Numbered from the stretch's first letter, positions 15,090 to 23,924 are shown. The stretch: DNA of 36,523 bases from Candidatus Macondimonas diazotrophica (GCF_004684205.1 NZ_SRIO01000018.1:1-36523); one strand, 5' to 3'. Numbers and translations are program-made. The notes: a model not told the origin generated them from the letters alone.

Positions 15090-16174
15090 TGCAACCCAGG
15101 ATTTTCTACAACGAGTTCGACGCCGAAACTTCCGACTGGCTTCGCCGTCTGGTCCGGGACGGTGTCGTTCCTCCCGGCGACGTAGACAGCCGATCCATCG
15201 TCGAGATCGATCCAGAAGAGTTGAAAGGATATGACCAGTGCCATTTCTTCGCCGGGATCGGGACATGGGCACTCGCCCTGCACAATGCGGGGTGGCCTCC
15301 GGACCGTCAGGTTTGGACAGGTTCTTGCCCGTGCCAGCCGTTCTCAGGGGCGGGTAAAGGCAAGGGCTTCGACGACGACCGTCATCTCTGGCCGGTGTGG
15401 AACGCTCTCATCTCGGAGCGCAGACCTGGCGTCGTCTTTGGAGAGCAAGTTGCGTCGAAAGATGGCCTTGAGTGGCTCGACCTTGTTCAAGCTGACCTGG
15501 AAGCCAAGGATTACGCCGTCGGGGCGTTCGATCTGTGCGCTGCGGGCGTCGGTGCCCCGCATATCCGCCAAAGACTCTGGCTCGTCGCCGACCTTTTCGG
15601 AAGCGCACTGGCCGACACCTGTCAGCAAGGCGTGGAAAGAGGGACTGTACCAGGGAGGACGGGGCGGGAAGGTCAGGAACCTCACGCTCAAGGGTGCGGC
15701 AAAACTGGCGTCGTGGATGACGCCTCTGTCCGGCACGCACAGGACCGGGGACTATACCCTAGACAGGGGAAACCGGAATCTCCGCCGACTGACTCTCAAA
15801 GGTCAGGCGAAGGCGGTTATGTCGGGATACGTGACGCCTTCGGCGAGGGATTGGAAGGATACTCCGGGCATGTCATTGACAGGTCCGGATGGTCGGAAAC
15901 GGATCGACCAACTCCCACACCAAGCCGCGATTATGGACTTTCCGGTCGGGAAATGTCGGTTCACAACCTACCGGGGCCTGTCAACGGATTCTGGGCAGAC
16001 GCACAGTGGGTCTACTGCGACGACGACAAGCTCCGTCCTCTTAAACCCGGAATTACCCCGTTGGCTGATGGGCCTGCCGAGCACGTTCTGCGCGTCGGCG
16101 GTTACGGCAACGGGATCGTAGAGCCTTTGGCTCGGGAATTCATCAGCACTTACATGGAGTTGGATCGTGCCTGA
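15089..16174 (+). CDS. DNA cytosine-5 methyltransferase (361 aa)
   Basis: Transfers a methyl group from S-adenosylmethionine to C5 of cytosine in a specific DNA sequence. Motif I is FFAGIGTWALAL (53-64), motif IV has the catalytic Cys82 in CPCQPFS, motif VI is FGEQV (Glu119; usually ENV), motif VIII is HIRQRLWLVA (158-167), and motif X near the end is GYGNGIVEPLA. The region between VIII and X (about 168-330) is low in recognisable structure and should be the target-recognition part. The +1 frame over the same stretch also looks like methyltransferase sequence (separate entry). With no restriction gene beside it, it is probably a solitary protective enzyme. Confidence 0.87.
   Translation: MQPRIFYNEFDAETSDWLRRLVRDGVVPPGDVDSRSIVEIDPEELKGYDQCHFFAGIGTWALALHNAGWPPDRQVWTGSCPCQPFSGAGKGKGFDDDRHLWPVWNALISERRPGVVFGEQVASKDGLEWLDLVQADLEAKDYAVGAFDLCAAGVGAPHIRQRLWLVADLFGSALADTCQQGVERGTVPGRTGREGQEPHAQGCGKTGVVDDASVRHAQDRGLYPRQGKPESPPTDSQRSGEGGYVGIRDAFGEGLEGYSGHVIDRSGWSETDRPTPTPSRDYGLSGREMSVHNLPGPVNGFWADAQWVYCDDDKLRPLKPGITPLADGPAEHVLRVGGYGNGIVEPLAREFISTYMELDRA
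15600..16121 (+). other. Alternative +1 frame with methyltransferase-like C-terminal sequence
   Basis: Inside the cytosine methyltransferase gene, the +1 frame is open from 15231 to 16121, and from about 15600 it reads like the C-terminal half of another phage cytosine methyltransferase type: HWPTPVSKAW, then LTLKGAAKLASW, LTLKGQAK, YVTPSARDWKDTP, RIDQLPHQA and finally NPELPRWLMGLPSTFCA. The main frame over the same bases also carries family-type words ending in the motif X GYGNGIV. Whether the second frame is translated (by frameshift or internal start) or is a fossil of an old frameshift cannot be decided from sequence alone. Confidence 0.45.
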
Positions 16175-16349
16175 TTTCGAAGTTATGACTATCGGCGAAC
16201 TGGTCGCGATCCGTGATGCCCTGGAAGAGCATCTCGTTCGGACTGAGCGAAACGAAGAGCGTGGAGAGCCAAACGACCTCTACGACATCGCCACCATCGA
16301 GGATATGCTGGAACGTGCCGAGCTGGAGATCGCTCGCCAGGGTTACTGA
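16167..16349 (+). CDS. Small helical protein (60 aa)
   Basis: Unrecognised, acidic, predicted as two helices (TIGELVAIRDALEEHLVR and IEDMLERAELEIA). It starts with GTG inside the end of the cytosine methyltransferase (8-base overlap) and its TGA overlaps the ATG of the second methyltransferase. It could be a small partner of either enzyme, but only its position suggests this. Confidence 0.55.
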   Translation: MPDFEVMTIGELVAIRDALEEHLVRTERNEERGEPNDLYDIATIEDMLERAELEIARQGY

Positions 16350-17521
16350 TGGCGGAAGTCACGATCTACCCTGGAGATTGCCGGGAATCCCTGAAGAAGC
16401 TGATAGAGGAAGGTGTTCGCGTTCACTCTGTTGTAGCTGACCCTCCTTATGGGCTTGTCAGCATCCAAAAGCGCTTCGGCAAGAAAACCGCATCCGCCGC
16501 GAAGACGGACAATAACGATGGTTCGTTTTCTCGTTTGAGCGGCGGATTCATGGGTAAGGCCTGGGACGCGACAGAAATTGAACGCGACCCGGAGTTCTGG
16601 AAACTGATACTGGACATCCTGCTACCCGGCGGGTTTGTTTTCGCTTTTTCTGGATCGAGAACCGGACACTGGCAAGCCTGCGCAATGGAACAGGCTGGTT
16701 TCATCATGCATCCTATGCACGGGTGGGTGTACGGAAGCGGTTTCCCCAAAGGGCACCGGCCTAAAATCGACGGTTGGGACGGGTGGGCCTACGGAACACA
16801 AACACAGAAGCCAGCACTTGAGCCGATTTACCTCGCTCAAAAGCCTTTTAGCGAAAAAACCGGGGCAGCGAATCTTCTGAAGCACGGTGTCGGTGCGTTC
16901 AACATTGACGACTGTAGAGTACCATCTGAAGAGGGAAGTCAACGGGTGGACGAACCATCCCAAGAGACCCGCTACACAGGCAGAGGGTCGACCAACTTCG
17001 CAGCGAAGCCAGGACCCAGAGGCGGAAGCCCCGAAGGGAGATACCCGTCGAATCTCCTGCTGGATGATTCCGAATGTGTTAAGGCCTTGTTCCCGGAGAG
17101 CCCCGGTCAACTCGCCAAGGCCACCACGACCGAGAAAAAGGCGAAAAACACTTATGGGGATTTCAAAAGCGATACAGGACAGGAACCGCGTGGAGATGGT
17201 GGATCAGCCTCTAGATTCTTTCACAGATTCCCAGACGCTGCCCCAATCATTTATAACAAAAAAGCGAACAAATCAGACCGGTCCGGCTCGAAACACCCGA
17301 CTGTCAAGCCAATCGCCCTGATGCAATATCTTGTTCGCCACATTACGCCGCCTGGTGGTGTTGTCCTTGACCCGTTCGGTGGCAGCGGGACGACAGCCGA
17401 GGCCGCTATGCGAGAAGGATTTGACTGCCTCCTTATGGAGGCTGAGCCGGAATATGTCGAATTCCTTACGCAAAGGTTTGGTATCCAAAAACAAGCAGGA
17501 AAGGAAAGTGAAATCCAGTGA
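16349..17521 (+). CDS. Amino-group DNA methyltransferase, beta-class (390 aa)
   Basis: Methylates N6 of adenine or N4 of cytosine. The catalytic DPPY is at 31-34 near the N-terminus and the SAM-binding FGGSGTT motif is near 343-349 at the C-terminus (VLDPFGGSGTTAEAA), an order typical of the beta class. KPIALMQYLV before it is the usual motif X segment. Length is slightly above the 230-350 residues common for phage members because of a polar insert (about 190-300). DPPY with this context favours N6-adenine. No cognate endonuclease is visible. Confidence 0.87.
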   Translation: MAEVTIYPGDCRESLKKLIEEGVRVHSVVADPPYGLVSIQKRFGKKTASAAKTDNNDGSFSRLSGGFMGKAWDATEIERDPEFWKLILDILLPGGFVFAFSGSRTGHWQACAMEQAGFIMHPMHGWVYGSGFPKGHRPKIDGWDGWAYGTQTQKPALEPIYLAQKPFSEKTGAANLLKHGVGAFNIDDCRVPSEEGSQRVDEPSQETRYTGRGSTNFAAKPGPRGGSPEGRYPSNLLLDDSECVKALFPESPGQLAKATTTEKKAKNTYGDFKSDTGQEPRGDGGSASRFFHRFPDAAPIIYNKKANKSDRSGSKHPTVKPIALMQYLVRHITPPGGVVLDPFGGSGTTAEAAMREGFDCLLMEAEPEYVEFLTQRFGIQKQAGKESEIQ

Positions 17522-20141
17522 CACGCTTGACCGGTTCGACGACACCGGACTCCTGAACTTCGTCAACAAGCAAGGTGGGCAGCGCGCTGCGGCGCGCGTC
17601 CTCGGAGTCGCTAGAACGACCCTGCAGAGTCGTGTTTACAGCGCTCAGGAGTCGATCAGAACCACGGCGGCGATTCGGAATCCCCTGATCCAGGAATCCC
17701 CGTCGAAGGGCGTCAAGACCTACATCTTCTCTTCAGCACAGGACAACACCTCTCTCAATGAGCGGTGTCTGCGGTTCCTTGAAAATCTCAAAGCGTATGC
17801 GGCGCATCTCGGCAACACGGAAATACACATCTCCGGGTTCACCTACCAGAAGGGCCTGTTCGAGGACCACTCGAAGGAAGGCGGATATTACGTCCCTGCG
17901 GTCCAACCGTACCTGACCCTCGCCCGTATGGAGATCGCTGACAAGATCGCGTTCTGCGGCGAGATGAATATCCTGCCAACAGCTGTTCGCCCCTTGTCAG
18001 GGCTTGAAACATACACGCGGCACATGTGGGGGGTGTTCCCTCACCCCAAGATCGCGCTTGAGAGTGTGGCCACGCCGAAGTTTGCCCCCGCCAAGCAAAT
18101 CATGACGACGGGCTGCATCACGCCCCAGAACTACGTCCCCAAAAAAGCAGGCCTGAAGGCACAGTTCCACCATGTCATCGGCGCCCTGATCGTCGAGGTC
18201 GATGCGGACGGGGACGTTTTCTGCCGGCATCTTATTGCAGACAAGAAAGGCGACTTCCAGGACCTGACGACTGTGGTCGAGGAAGGAGTTGTTCAAACAG
18301 GTCGCCGGGTACACGCGGTCAATTGGGGCGATATCCATATCGAGAAGATGGACCCGGTCTCCGCGAAAACCTGCTGGGGTCTGACGTCGGTCATCGAGAC
18401 AACTCCGACCAACAAGCCGAGAGAACGGTGGGAGATCGACACAAAAGGGTCGATGCTGGACACCCTGCGGCCCTACTTCCAATTCTTCCACGATACCTCG
18501 GACTTCACGCCCCGGAATCATCACAACATCTCCGATCCGCATTTCCGGTTCGAGATGTTTTCAAAAGACACCGACAGTGTCGAAGACGCCCTCTACAAGG
18601 CTGCCCGGTTTCTGCAGGTTACCCAGAGACCGTGGTGCGAAAGTGTGGTTGTCGAAAGCAATCACGATCTGGCTTACCTGAAATGGCTTAGAACGAGCGA
18701 TTACAGGACCGACCCTGTCAATGCCCTCTTCTTCCTAGAAAGCCAACAGCGCGTTTATCAGGCGATCAGGGATGGGGATTCGGACTTCTCGATCTTCGAG
18801 TGGGCGATGCACCGCCTTGTTCCCGAAACACAGGAATGTGTGTTCCTCCGAGAGGATGACAGCTTTGTTATTCTTGGGGATCAGGCCACCGGAATCGAGT
18901 GTGCCATGCACGGCCACCTCGGGGCGAATGGCGGTCGTCCATCCCCTGCGTCATTGGCCAAGATTGGGCCGAAGTTGAACGTGGGGCACGTTCATTGTTT
19001 CCCGGCAGGATACAAAGCCAATGTGCGCGGCAAGGGTTTCACTGACCTTGCTGAGATACGAAAGGGGGACCTTGTTTCCGCCTTCAATCCCGACACGCAA
19101 GCTAACGAATGGACGCGGGTTATCGACACGCCCAAAGGCACCTATTCGGGGCCACTTGTGTCGATCCGCAAGGCAGATTCTCTTCACCAGGAGGTCACTG
19201 ACCGACACTTCCTTTTTCTGAAAGACGGGTCCTACCTTCCTATCTCTGACGCCATCGTTTACAGGGACTCTCTTGACGTACCGGTCTGCGCGGAACCAAT
19301 GGTCTGCAACGACGTGGAACTGGATATTTCAGACACAAAACTTCGCCAGATCGTCGCTGCCGCAGCCGATGGCAGTCTTTCTACTACGCGAAACAGTATC
19401 GTGTTTCATCTCAAAAAAGACCGTAAGAAGCAGCGCGTCGTAGAACTATTCGGAGCCAGTTTGACAAGGAATCCGACGTGGCAAGAGACCGCGAAGGCAC
19501 ACAAGGCCATGGTGTCTGCGTACAGTGAAGAAGCCAAGTACCTCAGTTCCGTTTTCGCTGACGGGAAACGACTTCCTTCCTGGTTTGTCAATCTCTCCGA
19601 TCGTCAAGCAGAAGTCGTTTTGGATGAAATTAGGTTTTGGGATGGAGTCTACGACACTGGGAGTTCTGGCAGGCAGTTCTCTACCTCGAAAGAGCCGGAG
19701 GCTTATCTGGTCGCGTCCCTCGCCAATCGTTTGGGATACCGGACAACTTGCAAGAAGATCGATAGCCGCGACAACAGGTTTCATGTCTCGTGGTGTGAGT
19801 CCGACCACTTCCGCCCGACTCGGGCTTGGAACATAAATGACAAGAGGCGTATTGACGATTGGGGCGTCCGCACCCGTCAGGTTGAAGACGAAACAGTTTT
19901 CTGTCTGACCACTGAGAGTCAGAACTTCTGGGTTATGTCTCCCGTTACAGGACAGGTGTCTCTGACGGGCAACAGTCCGTATATCCGTGACGGCGTCTAC
20001 GCCGCCGGCATCGAGGGACTGCTCGACCAGGGCTACAACAAAGGCGCTTCCGGGTGGGCGCAAGCTGAAATCATCACCTACGACAATAGTCGTCGGACTC
20101 TGGTCACTCGTGTCGGGGAAAAGTGGAGGGCTGCTCGGTGA
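17508..20141 (+). CDS. Calcineurin-like metallophosphoesterase precursor interrupted by an intein
   Basis: The extein has the metal-binding signature of calcineurin-like phosphoesterases: GDIH (about 274-277), SNHD (384-387), MHGH and finally GHVH split from SPYIRDG by the intein. An N-terminal HTH-like stretch (GGQRAAARVLGVARTTLQSRV) suggests DNA binding. Large phage proteins of this style are likely nucleic-acid-cleaving or -processing enzymes; substrate unknown. The frame is open from 17331, but I start at GTG 17508, which has AGGAAAGGA directly upstream and overlaps the methyltransferase gene by 14 bases; an ATG at 17454 is the alternative. After splicing the protein would have about 551 residues. 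Its TGA overlaps the next gene's GTG. Confidence 0.75.
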   Translation: MKSSDTLDRFDDTGLLNFVNKQGGQRAAARVLGVARTTLQSRVYSAQESIRTTAAIRNPLIQESPSKGVKTYIFSSAQDNTSLNERCLRFLENLKAYAAHLGNTEIHISGFTYQKGLFEDHSKEGGYYVPAVQPYLTLARMEIADKIAFCGEMNILPTAVRPLSGLETYTRHMWGVFPHPKIALESVATPKFAPAKQIMTTGCITPQNYVPKKAGLKAQFHHVIGALIVEVDADGDVFCRHLIADKKGDFQDLTTVVEEGVVQTGRRVHAVNWGDIHIEKMDPVSAKTCWGLTSVIETTPTNKPRERWEIDTKGSMLDTLRPYFQFFHDTSDFTPRNHHNISDPHFRFEMFSKDTDSVEDALYKAARFLQVTQRPWCESVVVESNHDLAYLKWLRTSDYRTDPVNALFFLESQQRVYQAIRDGDSDFSIFEWAMHRLVPETQECVFLREDDSFVILGDQATGIECAMHGHLGANGGRPSPASLAKIGPKLNVGHVHCFPAGYKANVRGKGFTDLAEIRKGDLVSAFNPDTQANEWTRVIDTPKGTYSGPLVSIRKADSLHQEVTDRHFLFLKDGSYLPISDAIVYRDSLDVPVCAEPMVCNDVELDISDTKLRQIVAAAADGSLSTTRNSIVFHLKKDRKKQRVVELFGASLTRNPTWQETAKAHKAMVSAYSEEAKYLSSVFADGKRLPSWFVNLSDRQAEVVLDEIRFWDGVYDTGSSGRQFSTSKEPEAYLVASLANRLGYRTTCKKIDSRDNRFHVSWCESDHFRPTRAWNINDKRRIDDWGVRTRQVEDETVFCLTTESQNFWVMSPVTGQVSLTGNSPYIRDGVYAAGIEGLLDQGYNKGASGWAQAEIITYDNSRRTLVTRVGEKWRAAR
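18996..19973 (+). mobile_element. Class 1 intein in the metallophosphoesterase GHxH motif
   Basis: A 326-residue splicing element begins with Cys after GHVH and ends TGN before Ser (SPYIRDGVY). The N-terminal block reads CFPAGYKANV...FTDLAEIRKGDLVSAF; the TxxH-like block B is VTDRHFLFL; the last block is VFCLTTESQNFWV ... SLTGN. The usual penultimate His is Gly, a known tolerated variation. The middle carries only degenerate LAGLIDADG-like segments (QIVAAAADGSLS and LDEIRFWDGVYDT), so endonuclease activity is doubtful. Its base composition is close to the extein, suggesting an older resident than the other two inteins. Confidence 0.85.
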
Positions 20142-20647
20142 TCGTCAGATACAAATGCCTCGGCGGACCCAAGAACAAACAGTACATCGAAGACCAGGGT
20201 CCGAAATTCCAGTTCATGGATTCCCGTTCCGAGACCCATACCTATGCCTTCGACGAGGACCGTGGTGTCTATGTCTGCCAGACGAAGGAAGAACCCAAAT
20301 GGGATTTTGACTTCTACGCTGTGGCGGCTCCGGAACTCCGGATGTCCAAGATCGTGGCGGAGGCGCCGATCATACGCTTCGGAGACGCGGATGTCCGGTT
20401 CCTGACTCTGGAATGGATCATGGAGTGGGACTTGGTCGACAGCAGTTCACACCTCATTGATCTTGAGTTCATGACTGTCCAGACACTCAAGGGCCTTATT
20501 GGCGGTCTGCGCGACCCCAAGAACTCTCCCCGACAGTGGCGCGAAGGGGAGCGGGAACTCGCCTTCCAACGCCGGCAACCACCTGTAACCCCGGAGGACG
20601 TCGCTGAAGAGGCTGCGTTCTTGGAGAAAGGAAATGAAACCGACTGA
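20138..20647 (+). CDS. Hypothetical protein (169 aa)
   Basis: Unrecognised soluble acidic protein. The GTG start at 20138 overlaps the upstream TGA (GTGA) and has GGAGGG 7-8 bases before it, so it is preferred to the ATG at 20123. The N-terminal part is strand-rich (VIVRYKCLGGPKNKQYI), the C-terminal part helical and charged. Overlaps the next gene by 14 bases. Confidence 0.6.
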   Translation: MIVRYKCLGGPKNKQYIEDQGPKFQFMDSRSETHTYAFDEDRGVYVCQTKEEPKWDFDFYAVAAPELRMSKIVAEAPIIRFGDADVRFLTLEWIMEWDLVDSSSHLIDLEFMTVQTLKGLIGGLRDPKNSPRQWREGERELAFQRRQPPVTPEDVAEEAAFLEKGNETD

Positions 20648-20885
20648 GTTCGAAGAACAGAATTGCGTCCTCCGAGGCCCAGAGGGCGAAGACGTGGGCG
20701 ACCTTCCCTGCCATGTGGGTGCGGATTGTGTCGTGTCTGTATGGACCCCGACGCGGGAAGAACTCGCCGAGATCAATGCCACCGGGCGAGTCTATCTTAT
20801 GATCATGGGCCAGACTCACGCACCGGTGTTTGTAGCTGGGTGCAAGGACGACGTGTTTTTCGAGGTGTCGGAAAATGTGGCGTAA
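20634..20885 (+). CDS. Hypothetical protein (83 aa)
   Basis: Unrecognised small acidic protein, beta-rich, with cysteines at about 11, 26, 32 and 70. GGAGAAAGGA precedes the ATG. Overlaps both neighbours by about 10 bases, as in the whole of this rightward cluster. Confidence 0.6.
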   Translation: MKPTEFEEQNCVLRGPEGEDVGDLPCHVGADCVVSVWTPTREELAEINATGRVYLMIMGQTHAPVFVAGCKDDVFFEVSENVA

Positions 20886-21153
20886 CCTCAATCCAGGAGT
20901 CTACACACTAATGGCTCTCGCAGTGTTTATCAGCATAGCACTCTTCGCCGGAACTGCACGAACCAAGAAAGATTCTGAAGCTAACGTCTATCCTCTCGGA
21001 TGGGTCGATCTGATCCAACTTGAGAATGGACAGCAGCTTGGATGTGTTGTTGAACCGCGCCCGGAAGAAGAGCGGGTCATCGCCCATTGCGCTCCGCTCC
21101 GCCCGCCCGTTGAATCCTCTCCACATCGTCGAGTCCCTGACGACTCCATCTGA
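20875..21153 (+). CDS. Small single-pass membrane protein (92 aa)
   Basis: Residues about 9-27 (VYTLMALAVFISIALFAGT) form one hydrophobic helix, followed by a polar domain of some 60 residues with two cysteines (about 57 and 72). It could be a signal anchor with the C-terminal part in the periplasm. Family unknown. It ends 3 bases before the free-standing endonuclease gene. Confidence 0.55.
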   Translation: MWRNLNPGVYTLMALAVFISIALFAGTARTKKDSEANVYPLGWVDLIQLENGQQLGCVVEPRPEEERVIAHCAPLRPPVESSPHRRVPDDSI

Positions 21154-21156
21154 TCG

Positions 21157-21654
21157 ATGCCGATTAAAACCTGCCCTGTATGTGGCTCTAAATTCTCAAA
21201 TGGTCGGTCCGATAAGATATATTGCTCGAACCTATGTGGGCAGAGAAGCAGAAATCGAAGATATGCCTCTGCTCACCCGGACAAAATATTAGATAAAAGG
21301 GAGAAACAAAGAACGGAGAACAAGGTTCTAGGCATGCTGTCCAGAATCAAATACACGTCAAAGAAGAACAACATTCCGTTTAATCTTACCCCCGATGACA
21401 TACCTTTTCTCCCTGACAAATGCCCTGTTCTTGGCATAAAATTAAACTTTAGAAATGGCAAAGGATGGAAGAGAGATAGACCTAGCATAGATAGAATCCG
21501 CCCTGAATTAGGATACATAAAGGGAAATGTAAGAGTCATTTCTGCTCGGGCGAATCTCTTGAAAAACGATGCCACCGTCGAGGAACTGGAGGCTGTCTTA
21601 GAAGACCTCAAGAGAATAAGAAGAGATGATAAAGACAGCGATATTCGACCTTGA
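21157..21654 (+). CDS. Free-standing homing-type endonuclease with zinc ribbon (165 aa)
   Basis: N-terminal zinc-binding motif CPVCG...CSNLCG (residues 6-27), then a basic linker and the C-terminal block PSIDRIRPELGYIKGNVRVISARANLLKNDAT, split here only by my spelling of it as PSIDRIRPELGY and NVRVISARANLLKND. This block is a trademark of small HNH-like phage endonucleases (Mob or EndoVII-like). The DNA is noticeably more AT-rich than both neighbours, as expected for a recently arrived homing gene. It sits directly before the DNA polymerase, whose ATG at 21626 lies inside its last codons (29-base overlap). Confidence 0.75.
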   Translation: MPIKTCPVCGSKFSNGRSDKIYCSNLCGQRSRNRRYASAHPDKILDKREKQRTENKVLGMLSRIKYTSKKNNIPFNLTPDDIPFLPDKCPVLGIKLNFRNGKGWKRDRPSIDRIRPELGYIKGNVRVISARANLLKNDATVEELEAVLEDLKRIRRDDKDSDIRP

Positions 21655-23821
21655 AGCAGACGGATTAAATCCGACGCGAATCCACTGCCTACATATCCGG
21701 GACAGGGAGCGCGGCAGGACATACCGCTTTCGGCAGAACAAGTACGAAAACACCATCGAGCACGGCATCGCCCTGCTCGAAGAGGCTGAGGTTCTCGTCG
21801 CGCACAACGGACTAGGATTCGATGTCCCGGTTCTTGAGCGGCTCTACGACTTCGACCCGATAGGTCGGCATTACGACACGCTCGTAATGTCGCGCATGGT
21901 GTTCGCCAACATCAAGGAGTCCGACTACAAGCTCTGGAAAAGAGGAAAGTTCAGGTCGAACCTGGACCCCCACGAAGTGTTTCGTGGCGAACTGATCGGC
22001 ACGCACGGCCTGGAAGCGTGGGGTATCCGTCTCGGCAAGTTCAAGGGCGACTATGCCAAGATCAGGGAAGCCGAAGCAAAGGCTGCGGGCCTGACCGATC
22101 CTGACGACATTTCCCAGTATGTCTGGGGCGAGTGGAATCAGGACATGGACGACTACTGCGTCGGTGACCTCGATGTGACGGAAGCTCTGCTTGATCATAT
22201 CGAAGCAGAGGACTGGTCCCCGCAATCGACGCGGATCGAGCATCGCGTCCACGATCTCATGTGTCGGCAGGAGGACTACGGCGTTCCTTTCAACGTAGAA
22301 GGTGCGGAGAAACTAGACCACAATCTCCGCGAGGAACACAGGAAACTGTCAGATCAGGCTGTCGAGCATTTCGGCATCTGGCACAAGCCGGCGAAATTCT
22401 ACCGTATCGACCGAAACAACAAGCCGAGAGAAGAGTTCGGCGAGGACGGCACCCGGAAGTGGTGGGCTGAGGTCACGGTCTCCAAGAAGACAATCAAGTA
22501 CAAGGACCCGGCGAAACCCAACAGGACAGAGGGTGCTGCTTTCTGTCCGATCAAGCTTATGGAGTTCAACCCGAACTCCCGTCCCCAGATCATCGACCGG
22601 CTGCAGACGATTTACGACTGGGAGCACGACCCGGAGCAGGTCACGGAGAAAGGTAATCCCAAGGTCAATGACGAGGTCTTGCGCGGCCTAGCACCTCGTA
22701 TCCCGATCTGTCACTCACTCGCTGAAACCTTCTATTACAAGAAACGACTGGGCCAACTCACGGATGGCAAGAACGCTCTCCTGAGAAAGGTGGATTTCAG
22801 GACTGGATTGATCCACGGGCGCGTGAACGCCGGAGGCGCCCAGACAGGTCGTGCCACACATTCCAACCCGAACCTTGCCCAGGTCCCGAAGGTCAAGGCC
22901 AAGAAAATAAGTGATGGCGCCATCAAGGTGACCGGTCGGGTCTATCTCGATGAGGATGACGGAATTCTCGGTGTCTATGACGACGTCGCGATCATTTCGG
23001 TCGATCACCCGGATGTTGTTGATATCCACGGCAACACAGCCCTCCTGCGTGGGCGGACAGGAGATCACGGGTGGGACTTCCGGGACCTGTTCGGAACGAG
23101 CTTCCTGACGAAGCAGGTTGTCGCCAATCCGGACGACTGGACCCAGGTTGGTGCCGACCTCTCTGGCATCGAACTCCGCATGCTTGGGCAACTCCTCGCC
23201 GAGTTCGACAATGGCGAGTATATCCGCCTTCTCCTTGAGGACGATATTCACACCGTTCACCAACACGCTGCAGGACTGGATAGTCGGGATAAAGCGAAGA
23301 CGCTCATATATGCGTTGGTGTATGGGGCTGGAGACGAGAAGCTCGGCTCCATTATTGATCCGCTTGCAAATAGGGCAGAACAAGCGCGCATCGGGGCAGA
23401 AGCGCGCCGCAAACTGATGACCCGCCTCCCCGCCCTCGCGAAAGCGATCAAGAAGGTCCAGAAGCAGGCGAAGCTGTCCGGCTATCTGTGGGGTCTGGAC
23501 AAGCGCAAGCTTTATGTCCGTGGGATGCACTCCGCATTGAACACGCAGCTCCAGTCGAACGGTGCTCTAGTCGCCAAGGTCTGGAACCTCATGGTCGAAG
23601 ACATGCTCGATGAAGAGGGTCTTCGGCAAGGCTGGGACGGCGATGTTGTCCCCATGCTCTGGGTTCATGATGAGATCCAGTACGCTGCCCGCAAGGAGTG
23701 TGCTGAACTTGTCTCCGACTGTATGGTTGAGGCTGCTTACTGTGCTGGGGAATATTTTGACTTCAAGGTTCCAACACCCGCAGAATCCAAGATCGGACCG
23801 ACATGGGCCTACACGCATTAG
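21626..23821 (+). CDS. Family A DNA polymerase with 3'-5' exonuclease (731 aa)
   Basis: Replicative polymerase of the PolA/T7-gp5 type. Exonuclease domain: Exo I D8/E10 (FDLEADG), Exo II D66 (HNGLGFD), Exo III Y177-x3-D181 (YCVGD), a DEDDy set. Polymerase domain: motif A Asp511 (GADLSGIELR), motif B with Lys558, Tyr562 and Tyr566 (KTLIYALVYG), motif C Asp682 (VHDEIQ). Tyr562 occupies the position of E. coli Phe762 and T7 Tyr526, a residue that weakens discrimination against dideoxynucleotides. There is no 5' nuclease domain. The 731-residue length is close to T7 gp5 (about 700). The ribosome site is weak (AGAAGAG). Together with the primase-helicase it makes a minimal replisome. Confidence 0.95.
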   Translation: MIKTAIFDLEADGLNPTRIHCLHIRDRERGRTYRFRQNKYENTIEHGIALLEEAEVLVAHNGLGFDVPVLERLYDFDPIGRHYDTLVMSRMVFANIKESDYKLWKRGKFRSNLDPHEVFRGELIGTHGLEAWGIRLGKFKGDYAKIREAEAKAAGLTDPDDISQYVWGEWNQDMDDYCVGDLDVTEALLDHIEAEDWSPQSTRIEHRVHDLMCRQEDYGVPFNVEGAEKLDHNLREEHRKLSDQAVEHFGIWHKPAKFYRIDRNNKPREEFGEDGTRKWWAEVTVSKKTIKYKDPAKPNRTEGAAFCPIKLMEFNPNSRPQIIDRLQTIYDWEHDPEQVTEKGNPKVNDEVLRGLAPRIPICHSLAETFYYKKRLGQLTDGKNALLRKVDFRTGLIHGRVNAGGAQTGRATHSNPNLAQVPKVKAKKISDGAIKVTGRVYLDEDDGILGVYDDVAIISVDHPDVVDIHGNTALLRGRTGDHGWDFRDLFGTSFLTKQVVANPDDWTQVGADLSGIELRMLGQLLAEFDNGEYIRLLLEDDIHTVHQHAAGLDSRDKAKTLIYALVYGAGDEKLGSIIDPLANRAEQARIGAEARRKLMTRLPALAKAIKKVQKQAKLSGYLWGLDKRKLYVRGMHSALNTQLQSNGALVAKVWNLMVEDMLDEEGLRQGWDGDVVPMLWVHDEIQYAARKECAELVSDCMVEAAYCAGEYFDFKVPTPAESKIGPTWAYTH

Positions 23822-23833
23822 TGCGCTGTTAAA

Positions 23834-23878
23834 TATACGCTTTGACGTATAGACAATTTTTATACGCTAAGGCGTATC
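23834..23878. promoter_or_regulatory. Two tandem 18-bp dyads (candidate operator pair)
   Basis: TATACGCTTTGACGTATA (23834-23851) and TATACGCTAAGGCGTATC (23861-23878) are two copies of one dyad, TATACGCT-N6-like with CGTAT halves, repeated every 27 bases in a 124-base AT-rich gap after the polymerase gene. Such pairs are typical of repressor binding sites over a promoter. A TTGACG inside the first copy could be part of a -35 box. The regulator is not identified in the window. Confidence 0.55.
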
Positions 23879-23924
23879 AGATTAGAACACGACACGTTTA
23901 TTCTTTTATCGCGTTTCGGCCAAT

